7,511 nucleotides of DNA from an uncultured Collinsella sp. (GCA_902489515.1 CABUAL010000088.1:1-7511), one strand, 5' to 3'; numbered from the stretch's first letter, positions 1-7,343 are shown. Program-made: numbers and translations. Notes: generated by a model not told the origin, from the sequence alone.

Positions 1-1423
1 GGCAGTTGAGGATCTTGCCGCGGACGGGCATAACGCCTTGGAACTCGGCATCGCGCGAGGTGCGAATGGCGCCCGCTGCCGAGTCGCCCTCTACGATGTA
101 GATCTCGCGACGGCTCTTGTCCTTGGAGCGGCAGTCGATGAACTTCTGCACGCGGTTGGCCATGTCGGTCTTCTGCTGCAAGTTGGTCTTGATGCTCTGG
201 CGCGTCTTCTCGGCATTCTCGCGCGAGCGCTTGTTGATGAGCACCTGCTCCATGATCTTGTTGGCGGCGTCCTTGTTCTCGATCAGATAGGTCGAGAGAC
301 GCTCCTTAAAGAAAGCCGTCATAGCCTGCTGGATAAAGCGGTTATTGATGGCCTTCTTGGTCTGGTTCTCGTAGGACGTCTGGGTGGAGAAGCAGTTGGT
401 CACCAGCACCAGACAGTCCTGGACGTCCTGCCACTTAATGCCGCTCTCGTTTTTGTTGTACTTGCCCTGTTGCTTAATGTAGGCATCGATGGCGCTGGTC
501 AGAGCACTACGAGCCGCTTTCTCCGGCGAGCCGCCGTTCTCGAGCCACGATGAGTTGTGGTAGTACTCCTGCATCATGAAGGTGCGCGAGAAGCACATGC
601 ACGCGGTGATTTTTACGTTGTAATCGGGTAGGTCCTCGCGATCGCGACCGCGACGGTCGGCCTCGATAAAGAAGGGCTCGGTAAGGTAGTCGGTACCGAC
701 CTTCTCGAGCACGTAGTCCTCGATGCCTTTGGGATAGCAAAAATCCTCTTCGGAAAACTCGCCATCGTCGCCCTCGATACGCAGACGGAAGGTCACGTTA
801 GCGTTGACCACGGCCTGACGGCGCATGGTTTCGCGATACCAATCGTGGGGAATGTTAATCGAGGTAAAGACCTTAAGATCGGGGCGCCACTTGATGGTGG
901 TGCCGGTGCGGTTCTCGTCGCTGGGTTCAATCTCGAGTGCCTTCTTTTTGGCGCCGACAACCTTGCCCTTTTTAAAGTGTAAGGAGTACTTGTTGCCGTC
1001 ACGCCAGACGGTGACGTCCATGTACTCGGAAGCGTACTGAGTCGCGCAGGAGCCCAGGCCGTTGGTGCCGAGCGAGAAGTCGTAGTCGCCGCCCTGGTTG
1101 TTGTTATACTTGCCGCCGGCGTAGAGTTCGCAAAAGACGAGCTCCCAGTTAAAGCGCTTCTCGGAAGGGTTCCAGTCGAGCGGGCAGCCGCGGCCGTTGT
1201 CCTCTACCTGAATGGAGCCATCGCGAAAGGCGGTAAGGGTGATGAGCTTGCCGTAGCCCTGGCGCGCCTCGTCAACGGCGTTGGACAGGATCTCGAAGGC
1301 GGCATGCGCGCAGCCATCGAGTCCGTCCGAGCCAAAGATGACGGCGGGACGCAGGCGTACGCGCTCCTCGTCCTTGAGCTGGCGGATACTGTCGTTACCA
1401 TAGTTTGCGGTGTTTTTTGCCAT
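1..1423 (-). CDS. Type IIA DNA topoisomerase, B subunit (GyrB/ParE-like), divergent; 3' end outside window
   Basis: This is the ATPase and start of the TOPRIM region of a type IIA topoisomerase, which uses ATP to pass one DNA duplex through another, working with an A (GyrA/ParC-type) subunit. The 474 visible residues run from ATG at 1423 to the window edge with no stop. The GHKL ATPase fold is at about 25-140: EILSNAVDEA at 44-53 carries the catalytic Glu44 and Mg-binding Asn48, and DNGRG is at 75-79. The ATP-lid Gly-rich loop is GTNGLG at 119-124. The transducer lysine lies in QTK at 354-356. The TOPRIM signature EGDSAAGA starts at Glu445, followed by RDAEFQ and PVRGKILN. All key ATPase and metal residues seen are intact. 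Canonical GyrB/ParE has GGLHGVG and SAGGSAKQGRDR at the matching places, so this is probably an additional, non-canonical paralogue rather than the housekeeping gyrB. The start is supported by the onset of homology; an AAAGGAG sequence lies 16 bases upstream, farther than usual. Family is certain; the gyrase versus topo IV assignment is not. Confidence 0.93.
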   Translation of the reverse strand, partial: MAKNTANYGNDSIRQLKDEERVRLRPAVIFGSDGLDGCAHAAFEILSNAVDEARQGYGKLITLTAFRDGSIQVEDNGRGCPLDWNPSEKRFNWELVFCELYAGGKYNNNQGGDYDFSLGTNGLGSCATQYASEYMDVTVWRDGNKYSLHFKKGKVVGAKKKALEIEPSDENRTGTTIKWRPDLKVFTSINIPHDWYRETMRRQAVVNANVTFRLRIEGDDGEFSEEDFCYPKGIEDYVLEKVGTDYLTEPFFIEADRRGRDREDLPDYNVKITACMCFSRTFMMQEYYHNSSWLENGGSPEKAARSALTSAIDAYIKQQGKYNKNESGIKWQDVQDCLVLVTNCFSTQTSYENQTKKAINNRFIQQAMTAFFKERLSTYLIENKDAANKIMEQVLINKRSRENAEKTRQSIKTNLQQKTDMANRVQKFIDCRSKDKSRREIYIVEGDSAAGAIRTSRDAEFQGVMPVRGKILNC

Positions 1424-1439
1424 ACTCGCTCTCTCGGTG

Positions 1440-1446
1440 CTCCTTT
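1440..1446 (-). promoter_or_regulatory. Purine-rich AAAGGAG, possible distant ribosome binding site
   Basis: AAAGGAG on the minus strand is a strong Shine-Dalgarno match but ends 16 bases before the topoisomerase ATG, about twice the usual spacing. The bases between are also purine-rich (GAGAGAGCGAG). No start codon in the right frame lies closer to it, so either the spacing is tolerated or the nearer GAGAG run is used. Confidence 0.4.
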
Positions 1447-1477
1447 GCTGCGTTTAAGTCATATAGATAGTCAAGGT

Positions 1478-1506
1478 AGCATAGCCCAGCCCACAGACGA
1501 TTCCAA
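1478..1506 (-). promoter_or_regulatory. Predicted sigma-70-type promoter for the topoisomerase gene
   Basis: On the minus strand TTGGAA (1506-1501) and TATGCT (1483-1478) are separated by exactly 17 bases. Each box matches 4 of 6 consensus bases. Transcription would start near 1470, giving a leader of about 45-50 bases before the ATG at 1423. The placement in the gap, after the upstream gene's terminator hairpin and before the coding start, supports it. It was found by eye and is not proven. Confidence 0.45.
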
Positions 1507-1555
1507 CCAACACGAAATCCATCGAACAATCGTTCGGAATTTGGTGGAGCAGCGT

Positions 1556-1592
1556 TTACTCGGACAAAACTGAGTCGGTTTTGTCCGAGTAA
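1556..1592. repeat. Perfect 15-bp inverted repeat with 7-base loop
   Basis: TTACTCGGACAAAAC (1556-1570) is the exact reverse complement of 1578-1592, with loop TGAGTCG. Neither strand has a T-run directly after the stem, so it is not a typical intrinsic terminator. It lies about 50 bases upstream of the predicted -35 box of the topoisomerase promoter. It could be a protein-binding operator, a dispersed extragenic palindrome, or an RNA hairpin. Confidence 0.8.
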
Positions 1593-1730
1593 GTTTGAAG
1601 ACGGCCGAATGTGTCTTGCTGCGTTTGCGGTTGGATACGCTGTCGAAGACGTGTCGTGCGGATTGTTGGCGAAAAGACGCCGTGCCAAGCTCGAGGCAGA
1701 ACTCAACTCCTCTGACGACATCTAATGCGT

Positions 1731-1766
1731 AATGGGCTGGCTCTGGGTATCCAGAACCAGCCCATT
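1731..1766 (-). terminator. Hairpin terminator after the surface-protein gene
   Basis: AATGGGCTGGCTCTGG (1731-1746) pairs with 1751-1766 around the loop GTAT: a 16-bp stem with one mismatch. It begins about 50 bases after the stop codon of the large surface-protein gene. In that gene's direction the T-run is poor (CCCATTACG); on the plus strand it is better (CCCATTTTGA), but no plus-strand gene feeds it. It most likely ends or stabilises the surface-protein transcript, possibly working in both directions. Confidence 0.55.
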
Positions 1767-1815
1767 TTGATGGTCGATGAGCCGAGTCGGCGTCTCTCGC
1801 AAAGGTAACTGAGAG

Positions 1816-4800
1816 CTAGCGAGGCCTATCCGAATTGACCTCATCAGCGGTGTCGGTTTCGAGCGCCGTGCGGCGGGCGCTGTAGGCGACGAGGCCGGCG
1901 CCTGCTGCGGCGAGTGCTGCTGCGGCTGCCGTAAGGGGAGCGTTGACATCGCCCGTGCCCGCAAGCGCGCCCGCTTTTCCGGGGCGCTTGTTATTGCCGT
2001 GACCCTTGCCGCTGCCAGAGCCACTGCCGCTACCGGAGCTGCTTCCGCCGGAGCCGCCACTGCCGTCCGCCGTCATCGGGGCGTCGTGAAGTCCTGTCGT
2101 ATCCGCGCTGTCGCATATGCCGACCTGAACTTCTGAGCGCTCGCATGCCGCGTCAGGCACATGAAGCTCATGCAGTACGGCACCCAGCGCCGAGTTTGCG
2201 CCCGGTCGAATTTCCTCAAGCGTTACGGGATCGAGCGCTACCAGGTCACGCGCCTTCGCATACAGCGTGACGCGTTTGCCCACTTCGTCGCCCCAACTCT
2301 CGGGGATGGCGAAGCTCATGCGGAACTGTGCCGTGCAACCCGGTGCCAGCACGGCGTTGCCGTTGTCGGCTACCAGCGGGTGCGTTGCAAAACGCGCGTC
2401 CAGCGTCTCGAGCGCGTATTTCACGCGTGCCATATCGTTGTCCGAAGCGTCCTCGGCAAGCTCTGGATCAAAGATCGAAGCCATGCGTGCGTTCGCGCCG
2501 AACCCGATGGATGCGCTGGAGAACGGCTGGCTGGAGCCCTCTCGGTACAGATCGATCGTGCCGGCGGTCAGCAAGGTGTTGCCGTCGTTTCGCACCGTGA
2601 CCATGAAGGATTCGCCTGCTGCTCCGGGCACCACCGCGCCCGAGGTAGCGACCGCGCCCGTCGGAGTGGCACACGCCACCAAGGGCACTTCGATGCCGTG
2701 CAGCTCTGCCTCGCTCTTCTCCGCGCTCACAATGTGCGTGGCGAGCGCGGAGAGCATGCCCCCCGACGTCAAAAATGTCGTTATCTGATCGACGGGATGG
2801 TTCAGCTCGCACATCACGAACGGCTCCGTGAACAGATCGCCTGCCAAGGTGCTGGCGAAGATGCGGAAGTGCTTGCCCATCACTGCCACCGGGTTGCCTT
2901 CTTCGTCGTAGGTTTGTCCCACCTTGCCATCGGTGTTCTCTACATAGAGCGCGCACCTGCCGTTGTCGCTTACGCTAAACGATGCCGGGCCACAGCCTGC
3001 GGCACCCACGGGCTGCGTTGCAAATGCCGATGCTCCTCGCGTCCACGTAACATGCTGCAGCTGCTCGTTGACGGTTGCCAAAAAGCCCGAATGTTGTGGC
3101 CACGGCACCGCGTGGGGTACTGTGGCATCTGGTGGCATAACGCCCCAACCCGCGATGGACTGGCCGATCACGGCATACGATGCGCAGCCACAACCGTTTG
3201 CAGTTTCGTATGCAACGGGCACCACCATTTTGCCGTTGATATTCTCGGGTACGCCCAGCTCGATGCTCGATGGCGCTTGCGGAAAGCGGAGGACCTGACG
3301 GAACGTGAGGCTGTCGCCCAAATCATCCGACCACAGGGTGAAGCACTCCAGCGCAACCTCTGCCTCATTGCCCAGCGCCTTTTCTGCGGTGGTTCCGCGG
3401 CGGTGGAGGTAAGCGCCCGACAGGTGCCCGTCGACCAGCGTCTTGCCCACCGTGATGCGTGGACACTGCAGACAATGGTGGCCATCCTCCTGAAGGCGGC
3501 CGCGCGAGATGCTGCGCCACGACGTGTGCGACATCACGCGAACTCCGTCGTTGCTTATGCGCAGGCGCACAACGGACAGTATGCCGGCTGTGCTTGCCGT
3601 ATCGAAAAGGGTGTTGTCGCCGTCGGGGCGCTCGCCCGAGACCAGCAGCACGTAAGCGTCCTGGTTTTCTCTTCCGTCCGTATATTCCACTACGTCGAAG
3701 TCGTAATCGAATATGCCGTCGCGCTCCACGTCGCCCTCGCCAAAGCCAAGGGGGAAGTCCACGGGCATGGGGGCAGACCACGTGCCGTTTGCCTTTGTGT
3801 GCACCACCAGGCGCGAGCGGCCATTGTCGCCGTAGCGCACCGAGGCGATACGGAACAGGCATTCTACGCCGGCGATCATTGCCAGCTTCATGTGAGCTTC
3901 GCTGAGCACGCCGGAAAACAGCACGTTGTCGCTCGAGGGTTTTATGCCGCCACGCTCGTCCTCCGACACGCCGGCAGAATTGGCGTTCGGGTCCGCAACG
4001 GCGTTCGTCGCCTGACCGATATAGGTGTACTTATACATCGGCGCGGCGTTCTCGTCGTTCTCCATCAGCACGTGGACGAAATGTTCGACCTGTCCCGTGT
4101 CGTCGCTTTCTGCATCCGCCTCGAGCTCAATGCACGTGACCGCTTGATCCCAATCGCGCACGACAGGCGCGGCGTTTACGGCAGTGGCCTTAACCTCGGC
4201 GCGTGCGAGCAGCTCGGCGTTGGTGACGATGGTGGCCGATGCGATAAATTGCGGCACGCCGCCCGCCTCGATGTTGCCGGGCGTGCCGAAGCGGGCATCC
4301 AGCGTGTAAGGCGTATCTCCACCCAATGCGAGCTCAGAGCGCTGGAGCACATACTGGTTGCCATTGTTCACCGACATATTCCACGAATCGAGGAGTGTGG
4401 GCCACGACCCCGACCAAGCCTTGGTGGTCCACTTGAACATTACAAACTGGAGTATCACATCGACATCGACGTCTGCACCTACGCGCAGTCGCGGAAGCTG
4501 GTGCCCGTCCGCCTTCTCATACCCAATGAACAGCGTGAGGGATGCGGCGCCGCGCACGGCAGACGAGGCGACGCCTGCAACGCCGGCGCCAAAGGTGACG
4601 GCAAGCCCGATCTGGATGGTGAACGATCCCGACGTATTGGAATAGTCGAGCGAAATGTTCTTGAAAAACGCCGCGCCGCTGCCGTGCGTGTGGGCGCCCA
4701 CGGCGAGCGCCAGTTTTGCCAGCACCCAGGGGTTGACGTTTAAGAAAAACGGCACCGGTCCCAAGGTGAACTGCTCGGTCCAATTGAGGTCGGTTTTTAC

Positions 4801-6168
4801 CTGGAAGAGGGCCTTAATATTGCCAAATGCGGGATCGTTGTTGTCACCCCAGGTTTTGCCCACCCAGTCGTAGGCGAGCGATCCGTACAGCTGCGTGGCG
4901 ATATCCATCGTGAACAGCAGTGTGCAATGGTGGCGAAGGAGCTTAGTGTTCCTTGGATCGGTGCCCGAACCGGCACTCATACTCTTGTACTGATTCCACT
5001 TCCCCTCCATTTCGTCGAGGTAGCGGTTTGCCTGCTTGGCGCCCGACTCACGCGGCGATTTCTTCCAGTACTCCGGATCCGGATTGCCTGAATCGTTCAT
5101 ATAGCTGGCTGGTTTGTATCCTCCGCCGAACAGCACGTATCCGGCAAACGAGAAATCGAAGAGAATCGGAAATGTGGGCATCCAGCACGTGAACTTATTG
5201 CCGCCGATGCCGGGAAATGCCGCGGGGAAATCAAACGGAGTTATCTCTTGGTCCATGGTGGTGGGGACGATAGTGGTCGAGCCCGATTCCGCCTTTGCGG
5301 CCGGCGCGGTGACAACGGCCATGGGGGAGGAGAGCGTGTAGGTTTTGCCCTGGTAGTCGAGCGCAAAGCGCAACTTGCATCCTTCCTCCAGAAGGTTTGA
5401 CGCTGCATCGAGGAACTTGTCTTCGAGCGTGAACGTCGCCAGATTATCCGCGCCCGGTGCGCTGGCCTTGACTTGGCCGATCTGCGTGACGGTTTCGGGT
5501 GAGCTGCCCGCGGCAGGCGCCACTTTGTTGATGCGCAGCGTTGCCTGTCCACCCTGTGGCAGATGCGCCTGCACGGTAAAGGCGTGCGTATCGGGCTGCT
5601 CGTTTCCGACGTCGTCCTTCGGCATTGCCATAAACGTGGCATCGGCGTACTGGATGTCCCATTCGTCGAACGTGAGCTGTCGAAAGTACGGCTCGCTATC
5701 GGAGCGCGGACGCGTGGGCGCGGTTATGGCGGTGCCGCCCTGGATACGCGCAAGGGGAATCTCGACATCACGGTAGCCCGCCATGCTAATGGAGATGCCG
5801 CCGTTAAAGTCGTACGCGTCGAGAAGCGTCGCCTCGTCCACGTAGCCTTCCGAAAGCGGCGCGACCTCAAAGATGGCCGTGCCTTCGTCATCGGTCGTGG
5901 CGGTGAGCTGCTTGCCTGCGGCATAGCGCGATGTGAGCGTGACCTGGGCACCCGTGATGGGCGTATTCTTGTTGGCGACGTCGACTACGACCACACCAAA
6001 CATGGTGCGCGAGAGAACGAGCACCCTGAAGGGGTCTTTTTCGTCGGCATAGGCTTCGGTGGGCGCGAACGGCAATATGAAGGCATTTGCGCTTCCCGGC
6101 ACGCGCGGCAACATAATGCTCGCCAGCGAGGATGCTCCGGCAACAAGTAACGAACGGCGATCAAGCAT
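1816..6168 (-). CDS. Large sortase-anchored surface protein with Tat-like signal peptide, 1450 aa
   Basis: I do not recognise a named family. The start is ATG at 6168, with GGGAG 6 bases upstream, at the beginning of a signal peptide; extending to a TTG at 6264 adds 32 residues before that signal and has no binding site. Residues 1-29 (MLDRRSLLVAGA..., AxA at 27-29) form a twin-arginine-like signal. Residues about 47-142 look like a carboxypeptidase-regulatory/Ig-like domain (GAQVTLTS, DDEGTAIFEV, MAGYRDVEIPL). Residues about 320-560 contain aromatic and alternating hydrophobic strands of unknown fold. Residues about 640-1170 are beta-rich with Trp/Gly and recurring short strand patterns, perhaps propeller-like. 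They hold CLQC at 899-902 and CGC at 993-995. Residues about 1176-1336 resemble a CARDB-type domain (VTVRNDGNTLL, IDLYREG). A Gly/Ser spacer follows, then LAGTGD at 1402-1407, a hydrophobic helix and Arg-Arg. It should be cut between T and G and linked to the wall. It may be an adhesin, a substrate-binding protein or a sensor; the sequence does not decide. The LuxR regulator lies 158 bases upstream. Confidence 0.9.
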   Translation of the reverse strand: MLDRRSLLVAGASSLASIMLPRVPGSANAFILPFAPTEAYADEKDPFRVLVLSRTMFGVVVVDVANKNTPITGAQVTLTSRYAAGKQLTATTDDEGTAIFEVAPLSEGYVDEATLLDAYDFNGGISISMAGYRDVEIPLARIQGGTAITAPTRPRSDSEPYFRQLTFDEWDIQYADATFMAMPKDDVGNEQPDTHAFTVQAHLPQGGQATLRINKVAPAAGSSPETVTQIGQVKASAPGADNLATFTLEDKFLDAASNLLEEGCKLRFALDYQGKTYTLSSPMAVVTAPAAKAESGSTTIVPTTMDQEITPFDFPAAFPGIGGNKFTCWMPTFPILFDFSFAGYVLFGGGYKPASYMNDSGNPDPEYWKKSPRESGAKQANRYLDEMEGKWNQYKSMSAGSGTDPRNTKLLRHHCTLLFTMDIATQLYGSLAYDWVGKTWGDNNDPAFGNIKALFQVKTDLNWTEQFTLGPVPFFLNVNPWVLAKLALAVGAHTHGSGAAFFKNISLDYSNTSGSFTIQIGLAVTFGAGVAGVASSAVRGAASLTLFIGYEKADGHQLPRLRVGADVDVDVILQFVMFKWTTKAWSGSWPTLLDSWNMSVNNGNQYVLQRSELALGGDTPYTLDARFGTPGNIEAGGVPQFIASATIVTNAELLARAEVKATAVNAAPVVRDWDQAVTCIELEADAESDDTGQVEHFVHVLMENDENAAPMYKYTYIGQATNAVADPNANSAGVSEDERGGIKPSSDNVLFSGVLSEAHMKLAMIAGVECLFRIASVRYGDNGRSRLVVHTKANGTWSAPMPVDFPLGFGEGDVERDGIFDYDFDVVEYTDGRENQDAYVLLVSGERPDGDNTLFDTASTAGILSVVRLRISNDGVRVMSHTSWRSISRGRLQEDGHHCLQCPRITVGKTLVDGHLSGAYLHRRGTTAEKALGNEAEVALECFTLWSDDLGDSLTFRQVLRFPQAPSSIELGVPENINGKMVVPVAYETANGCGCASYAVIGQSIAGWGVMPPDATVPHAVPWPQHSGFLATVNEQLQHVTWTRGASAFATQPVGAAGCGPASFSVSDNGRCALYVENTDGKVGQTYDEEGNPVAVMGKHFRIFASTLAGDLFTEPFVMCELNHPVDQITTFLTSGGMLSALATHIVSAEKSEAELHGIEVPLVACATPTGAVATSGAVVPGAAGESFMVTVRNDGNTLLTAGTIDLYREGSSQPFSSASIGFGANARMASIFDPELAEDASDNDMARVKYALETLDARFATHPLVADNGNAVLAPGCTAQFRMSFAIPESWGDEVGKRVTLYAKARDLVALDPVTLEEIRPGANSALGAVLHELHVPDAACERSEVQVGICDSADTTGLHDAPMTADGSGGSGGSSSGSGSGSGSGKGHGNNKRPGKAGALAGTGDVNAPLTAAAAALAAAGAGLVAYSARRTALETDTADEVNSDRPR
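1819..1965 (-). other. Cell-wall sorting signal (LAGTGD, hydrophobic helix, charged tail)
   Basis: Residues 1402-1450 of the surface protein: L-A-G-T-G-D, then an Ala-rich hydrophobic stretch at about 1413-1432, then Arg-Arg and a tail of roughly 17 more, partly acidic residues. The order is that of an LPXTG signal with Ala in place of Pro and Asp right after the Gly. The tail is longer than most. Sortases cut such signals between Thr and Gly. Confidence 0.8.
2008..2064 (-). repeat. Gly/Ser-rich spacer coding repeat
   Basis: Codes for residues 1369-1387 of the surface protein, almost only Gly and Ser, ending in four or more Gly-Ser pairs. It is a flexible spacer between the last folded domain and the sorting signal, as expected for a protein that must reach through the cell wall. 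The near-repetitive DNA may vary in length between strains. Confidence 0.75.
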
Positions 6169-6174
6169 CTTTGG

Positions 6175-6179
6175 CTCCC
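6175..6179 (-). promoter_or_regulatory. Ribosome binding site that fixes the surface-protein start
   Basis: GGGAG on the minus strand, 6 bases before ATG at 6168. It selects this start over the TTG 96 bases upstream, whose leader has no such sequence, and puts the Arg-Arg signal peptide at the true N-terminus. Confidence 0.7.
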
Positions 6180-6274
6180 ATCCCGCAGGTATCGGTGGAA
6201 ATAATCCAATTTTGCGAGAAGGTGCCCCGTGGCGGTAGTGCCGTTCGGGGACCAAAATGTCCAATTTGAGCGCG

Positions 6275-6305
6275 CGAAAGCGTCAGCCCCCCCGGAGCGC
6301 TTTCG
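6275..6305. repeat. 8-bp inverted repeat flanking a C7/G7 tract
   Basis: CGAAAGCG (6275-6282) and CGCTTTCG (6298-6305) are exact reverse complements around a 15-base loop that includes seven consecutive C (6287-6293). It sits 22-52 bases after the LuxR stop codon. There is no T-run, so it is a poor intrinsic terminator. It could be an operator or a processing hairpin between the two genes. Confidence 0.5.
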
Positions 6306-6326
6306 ATACGCCGGGCAGTCTGGCCG

Positions 6327-7331
6327 CTAGCGCAACATGTGGGCAATCAGCTCGGCGCGAGTTCCGATACCAAGCTTGGCATACACTCCTGATAGGCGGT
6401 TTTTAACGGTGCCCGGCGACACACCCATATGGCGAGCGATTTCGGCGTTGGTCCATCCGCGGCAGGCGAGCATGGCCATGGTGAACTCTGTGGTCGTCAG
6501 GTCGTCAGCCACGTCCTCGCCCGAATCGGGGTTGTGGATGCGCCGCCAGCCGTAGCTGAATCGATACGTAATCTCGATGATGCGTGCGAAATCGTCAGGG
6601 TATTGCGATTTTAGGCATGCCTCGATGAGTCCCTGCAAAAGGCCGTGGTGTTCGCCGATGAGCTCGATAAGGCCGTCGGGGCGCGCAATGTCCCAAGCAG
6701 CTCCGAAGTGCGTTTTTGCGGCGTCGATGTCCTTGAGGCTCATGCATGCCATGGAAGCTGCCAGGTGCAGGAACAGCTCCGAGATGGGATAGCTTCCCTG
6801 TTTCATGATCAGGGCATTTTCCACCATGCCCAGGCTGCGGCCATATTCGCCGCGCAGATACAAGGCGTGCGCCATCACATAGCTGGCGAACAGGCGCAGG
6901 CCTTCGGGCAGATGCGCCGCAAGCGGATAAAACTCTTCGGCGGAATACGGGGAAGGCAAGTGCAGCAGGACGCTCGCGGCCGAGGCGAACAGGATGTGCA
7001 TGGCGTGGACGGCAGGCGATTCCTTGTCGGCTGGCGTATCGAGGATGCCAGCAAGGCACCGGCGGGCATCGGCGATACGGTTGAGCGACAGACTGGCGTA
7101 TCCGCAGATAAAGCATGCGGAATAGCGCAGTGCGGGGTCGGTGGCGTCAAGATAGGGGCGCGCTGTCTTGGCAGCGAGGGTGGCCTGTCCGCGAAAGTAC
7201 AGCGCTTCTGCCGTGGCAATGGCGCGCGAATCGGGGTCGGAAATGCCTGCAACCGCAGCGTCAATCTGCCCCGGCACAAAAGCGGTGCACATCAACGGCA
7301 TGGGAACGCATGGGTAGCCATCGCAGTCCAT
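6327..7331 (-). CDS. LuxR-family transcriptional regulator with alpha-helical (TPR-like) N-terminal region, 334 aa
   Basis: DNA-binding transcription factor acting in the cytoplasm. The last 57 residues (278-334) form a LuxR/GerE helix-turn-helix: LTTTEFTMAMLACRG, then NAEIARHMGVSPGTVKNRL as turn and recognition helix, then YAKLGIGTRAELIAHML. The first 270 or so residues are Ala/Leu-rich helices spaced like tetratricopeptide repeats (for example AEALYFRGQATLAAK, YVMAHALYLRGEYGRS, LHLAASMACMSLKDIDAAK), similar to the helical sensor part of MalT-type regulators but without their NTPase domain. There is no receiver domain and no phosphoacceptor Asp module, so it is not an ordinary response regulator. 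I chose ATG at 7331 (GGGAG 7 bases upstream). An in-frame TTG at 7367 also has a well-placed AGGAG and would add 12 residues (MLLLLPAVGRWK). The gene starts 68 bases after a histidine-kinase gene and precedes the surface-protein gene, its most likely target by position. The inducing signal is unknown. Confidence 0.88.
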   Translation of the reverse strand: MDCDGYPCVPMPLMCTAFVPGQIDAAVAGISDPDSRAIATAEALYFRGQATLAAKTARPYLDATDPALRYSACFICGYASLSLNRIADARRCLAGILDTPADKESPAVHAMHILFASAASVLLHLPSPYSAEEFYPLAAHLPEGLRLFASYVMAHALYLRGEYGRSLGMVENALIMKQGSYPISELFLHLAASMACMSLKDIDAAKTHFGAAWDIARPDGLIELIGEHHGLLQGLIEACLKSQYPDDFARIIEITYRFSYGWRRIHNPDSGEDVADDLTTTEFTMAMLACRGWTNAEIARHMGVSPGTVKNRLSGVYAKLGIGTRAELIAHMLR

Positions 7332-7338
7332 CTTCCAT

Positions 7339-7343
7339 CTCCC
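7339..7343 (-). promoter_or_regulatory. Ribosome binding site for the LuxR regulator
   Basis: GGGAG on the minus strand, 7 bases before the chosen ATG at 7331. A competing AGGAG at 7377-7373 sits 5 bases before an in-frame TTG at 7367, so the true start is not settled by binding sites alone. I prefer the ATG because of the codon, and because the extra residues are only a short Leu-rich stretch. Confidence 0.5.

Noticed and set aside
38..553. 171-residue plus-strand frame with Leu/Val-rich product resembling a membrane protein
   Set aside because: It is the complement of the topoisomerase gene; the opposite strand has intact QTK and EGDSA motifs.
1395..1721. 108-residue minus-strand frame across the gap before the topoisomerase gene
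   Set aside because: It runs through the perfect palindrome and the predicted promoter, overlaps the topoisomerase start in another frame, and its product has no family resemblance.
2161..4743. 860-residue open frame on the plus strand inside the surface-protein gene
   Set aside because: It is antisense to a gene with clear signal peptide, domains and sorting signal. Its product is rich in Arg, His, Cys and Ala with no recognisable domain, which is what the complement of GC-rich codons gives.
6169..6264. 32-residue N-terminal extension of the surface protein from TTG at 6264
   Set aside because: No ribosome binding site precedes it, and it would bury the Arg-Arg signal peptide behind a charged segment.
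6275..6305. Inverted repeat as an intrinsic terminator of the LuxR gene
   Set aside because: The stem is only 8 bp with a 15-base loop and is followed by CGCGC, not a T-run, in the direction of transcription.
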